Origin: Cyanophora paradoxa
Taxonomy: Eukaryota > Glaucocystophyceae > Cyanophorales > Cyanophoraceae
NCBI GenBank assembly: GCA_004431415.1
Contig: QPMI01000033.1
Location: 1 to 64,000 of the forward strand
Length of the DNA stretch: 64,000 nt
Direction of reading: 5' to 3'
A program made the translations under genes and the position numbers. The notes under the pieces are model-generated. The model was given only the letters and a program-made list of their open reading frames with translations. It made no database searches and was not told where the DNA came from. Below, in pieces: positions 63,360 through 64,000 of the stretch. Position 1 is the first letter of the stretch, and each line of letters opens with the position of its first letter.

Positions 63360-64000
63360 TCACACGCGCCTGTGAATGAGAGCATAGCAGTCGGAGAAAA
63401 CGTTGTAAACCTCTGGGAAGCTTGGCGCCATGCCTGCCCTTGCCTGCTTAGCCTGGCGCTCTACTGCGTCGTCGAGCATGTCTTCCTCCCACGTGATGTA
63501 GCGTCGCTTTCGGCTGCCCATTTGCCCTCCGTCCGCGTCGGAGAAAGCGCGTCTCACTCCGAGGTACTTCTCCAGCAGGTACTTGATGACTTGCCAAGAC
63601 TGCTGCGAGAGCCGCTTCTTCTCACCGTCCGCTGCATCGAAGCGGGGCGCGCGCTCGTCCAGACTCTGCAGAGCCGCGTACGCCTCCCGACCCTCCGGCG
63701 ACGCCAGGGCCGCGTAGGCTTCGTCCGACCACAGAGCACGCCCGCGAGCTTTCCATACCCCCGCCAGCCGAAGAGTTTCTTGAACAGCGCGACGACCTTC
63801 GATACCTTGAGGCGCTCAGCAGTAGGCACGATCTCGGCAACGTCCGCGCCATGCTTCAGCACCAGCGTGACCACGGCAGTGAGCGGGATGGAGTAGAACG
63901 AATCCCACATCCAGGCGACGTCTCCTTCGGTCAGCTCGCTCGGATCCTTGGCCAGGAACGCGGCGATCGACGTGCGAGCAAGCGAAGCAACCTTCTCGAT
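63360..64000 (-). CDS. C-terminal part of an unrecognised protein, cut by the window edge (frameshifted)
   Basis: Open from the right edge leftward (ARTSIAAFLAKDPSELTEGD, WMWDSFYSIPLTAVVTLVLK, LKVSKVVALFKKLFGW). At the five-base run 63758-63762 the good frame changes. It then continues ALWSDEAYAALASPEGREAY, KKRLSQQSWQVIKYLLEKYL, RKRRYITWEEDMLDDAVERQ and FPEVYNVFSDCYALIHRRV to the stop at 63360. A single missing base explains the break, because both sides read as ordinary helical protein and no intron signals are needed. No domain was recognised. Whether it belongs to the virus-like island or to the host is open; the lack of introns and the nearby hairpin favour the island. Confidence 0.5.

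Noticed and set aside
1-64000. tRNA, rRNA or snRNA genes
   Set aside because: GTTCGAAT-like words were noticed (for example near 59068), but no cloverleaf-capable context or conserved RNA core was found.

Overview
The window is nuclear DNA from a GC-rich unicellular eukaryote, most probably a photosynthetic microalga. Genes are dense and split by many short introns, mostly GT-AG, whose pyrimidine tracts are almost pure C on the sense strand. The gene set is eukaryotic: Qa-SNARE, CDC50, INO80 subunit B, UBXN7-like and Sey1/RHD3-like proteins. A 2-carboxyarabinitol-1-phosphatase-like protein with a transit-like N terminus and multi-receiver hybrid histidine kinases fit an alga. Some introns look GC-AG, which would suit a haptophyte, but this lineage guess is weak. 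No tRNA, rRNA, CRISPR array or bacterial operon was seen.

Layout. 1-29 kb: a low-complexity Gln/Ala/Pro-rich protein; a small coiled-coil protein; a TIR-domain protein; a CA1P-like histidine phosphatase whose catalytic RHG reads RKG; CDC50 flippase subunit; an unknown protein; a secreted Cys-rich modular protein; INO80B/Ies2; a bestrophin-like channel; a GAF-rich hybrid histidine kinase; and a Sey1/RHD3-like GTPase. Many neighbours are head-to-head, some only tens of bases apart.

29-47 kb is a mosaic of duplications. A receptor-type hybrid histidine kinase with two receivers is complete at 39.1-46.8 kb. A 5.1 kb copy of its 3' two thirds lies at 29.8-34.9 kb. Between them are an AT-rich patch, one stray PAP2 phosphatase exon, a copy of the GTPase gene 3' end, and a single-copy zinc-finger-like gene.

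47-59 kb: an F-box protein with a one-base frameshift, a PAP2 lipid phosphatase, a UBA-UAS-UIM-UBX protein, a syntaxin-1-like Qa-SNARE and ribose-phosphate pyrophosphokinase.

59-64 kb is different. A perfect inverted repeat (two 450-bp arms, 114-bp spacer) is followed by an apparently intronless cluster: two paralogous proteins of unknown family, a YqaJ-type exonuclease, and four 50-bp hairpins, the first starting at the base after the exonuclease stop codon. This looks like a remnant of a large DNA virus, polinton-like virus or similar element of algae. It is the most novel part of the window. A further unrecognised protein runs off the right end.

Exon boundaries were inferred by eye from splice signals and protein conservation. 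Gene spans are given from start to stop and include introns.
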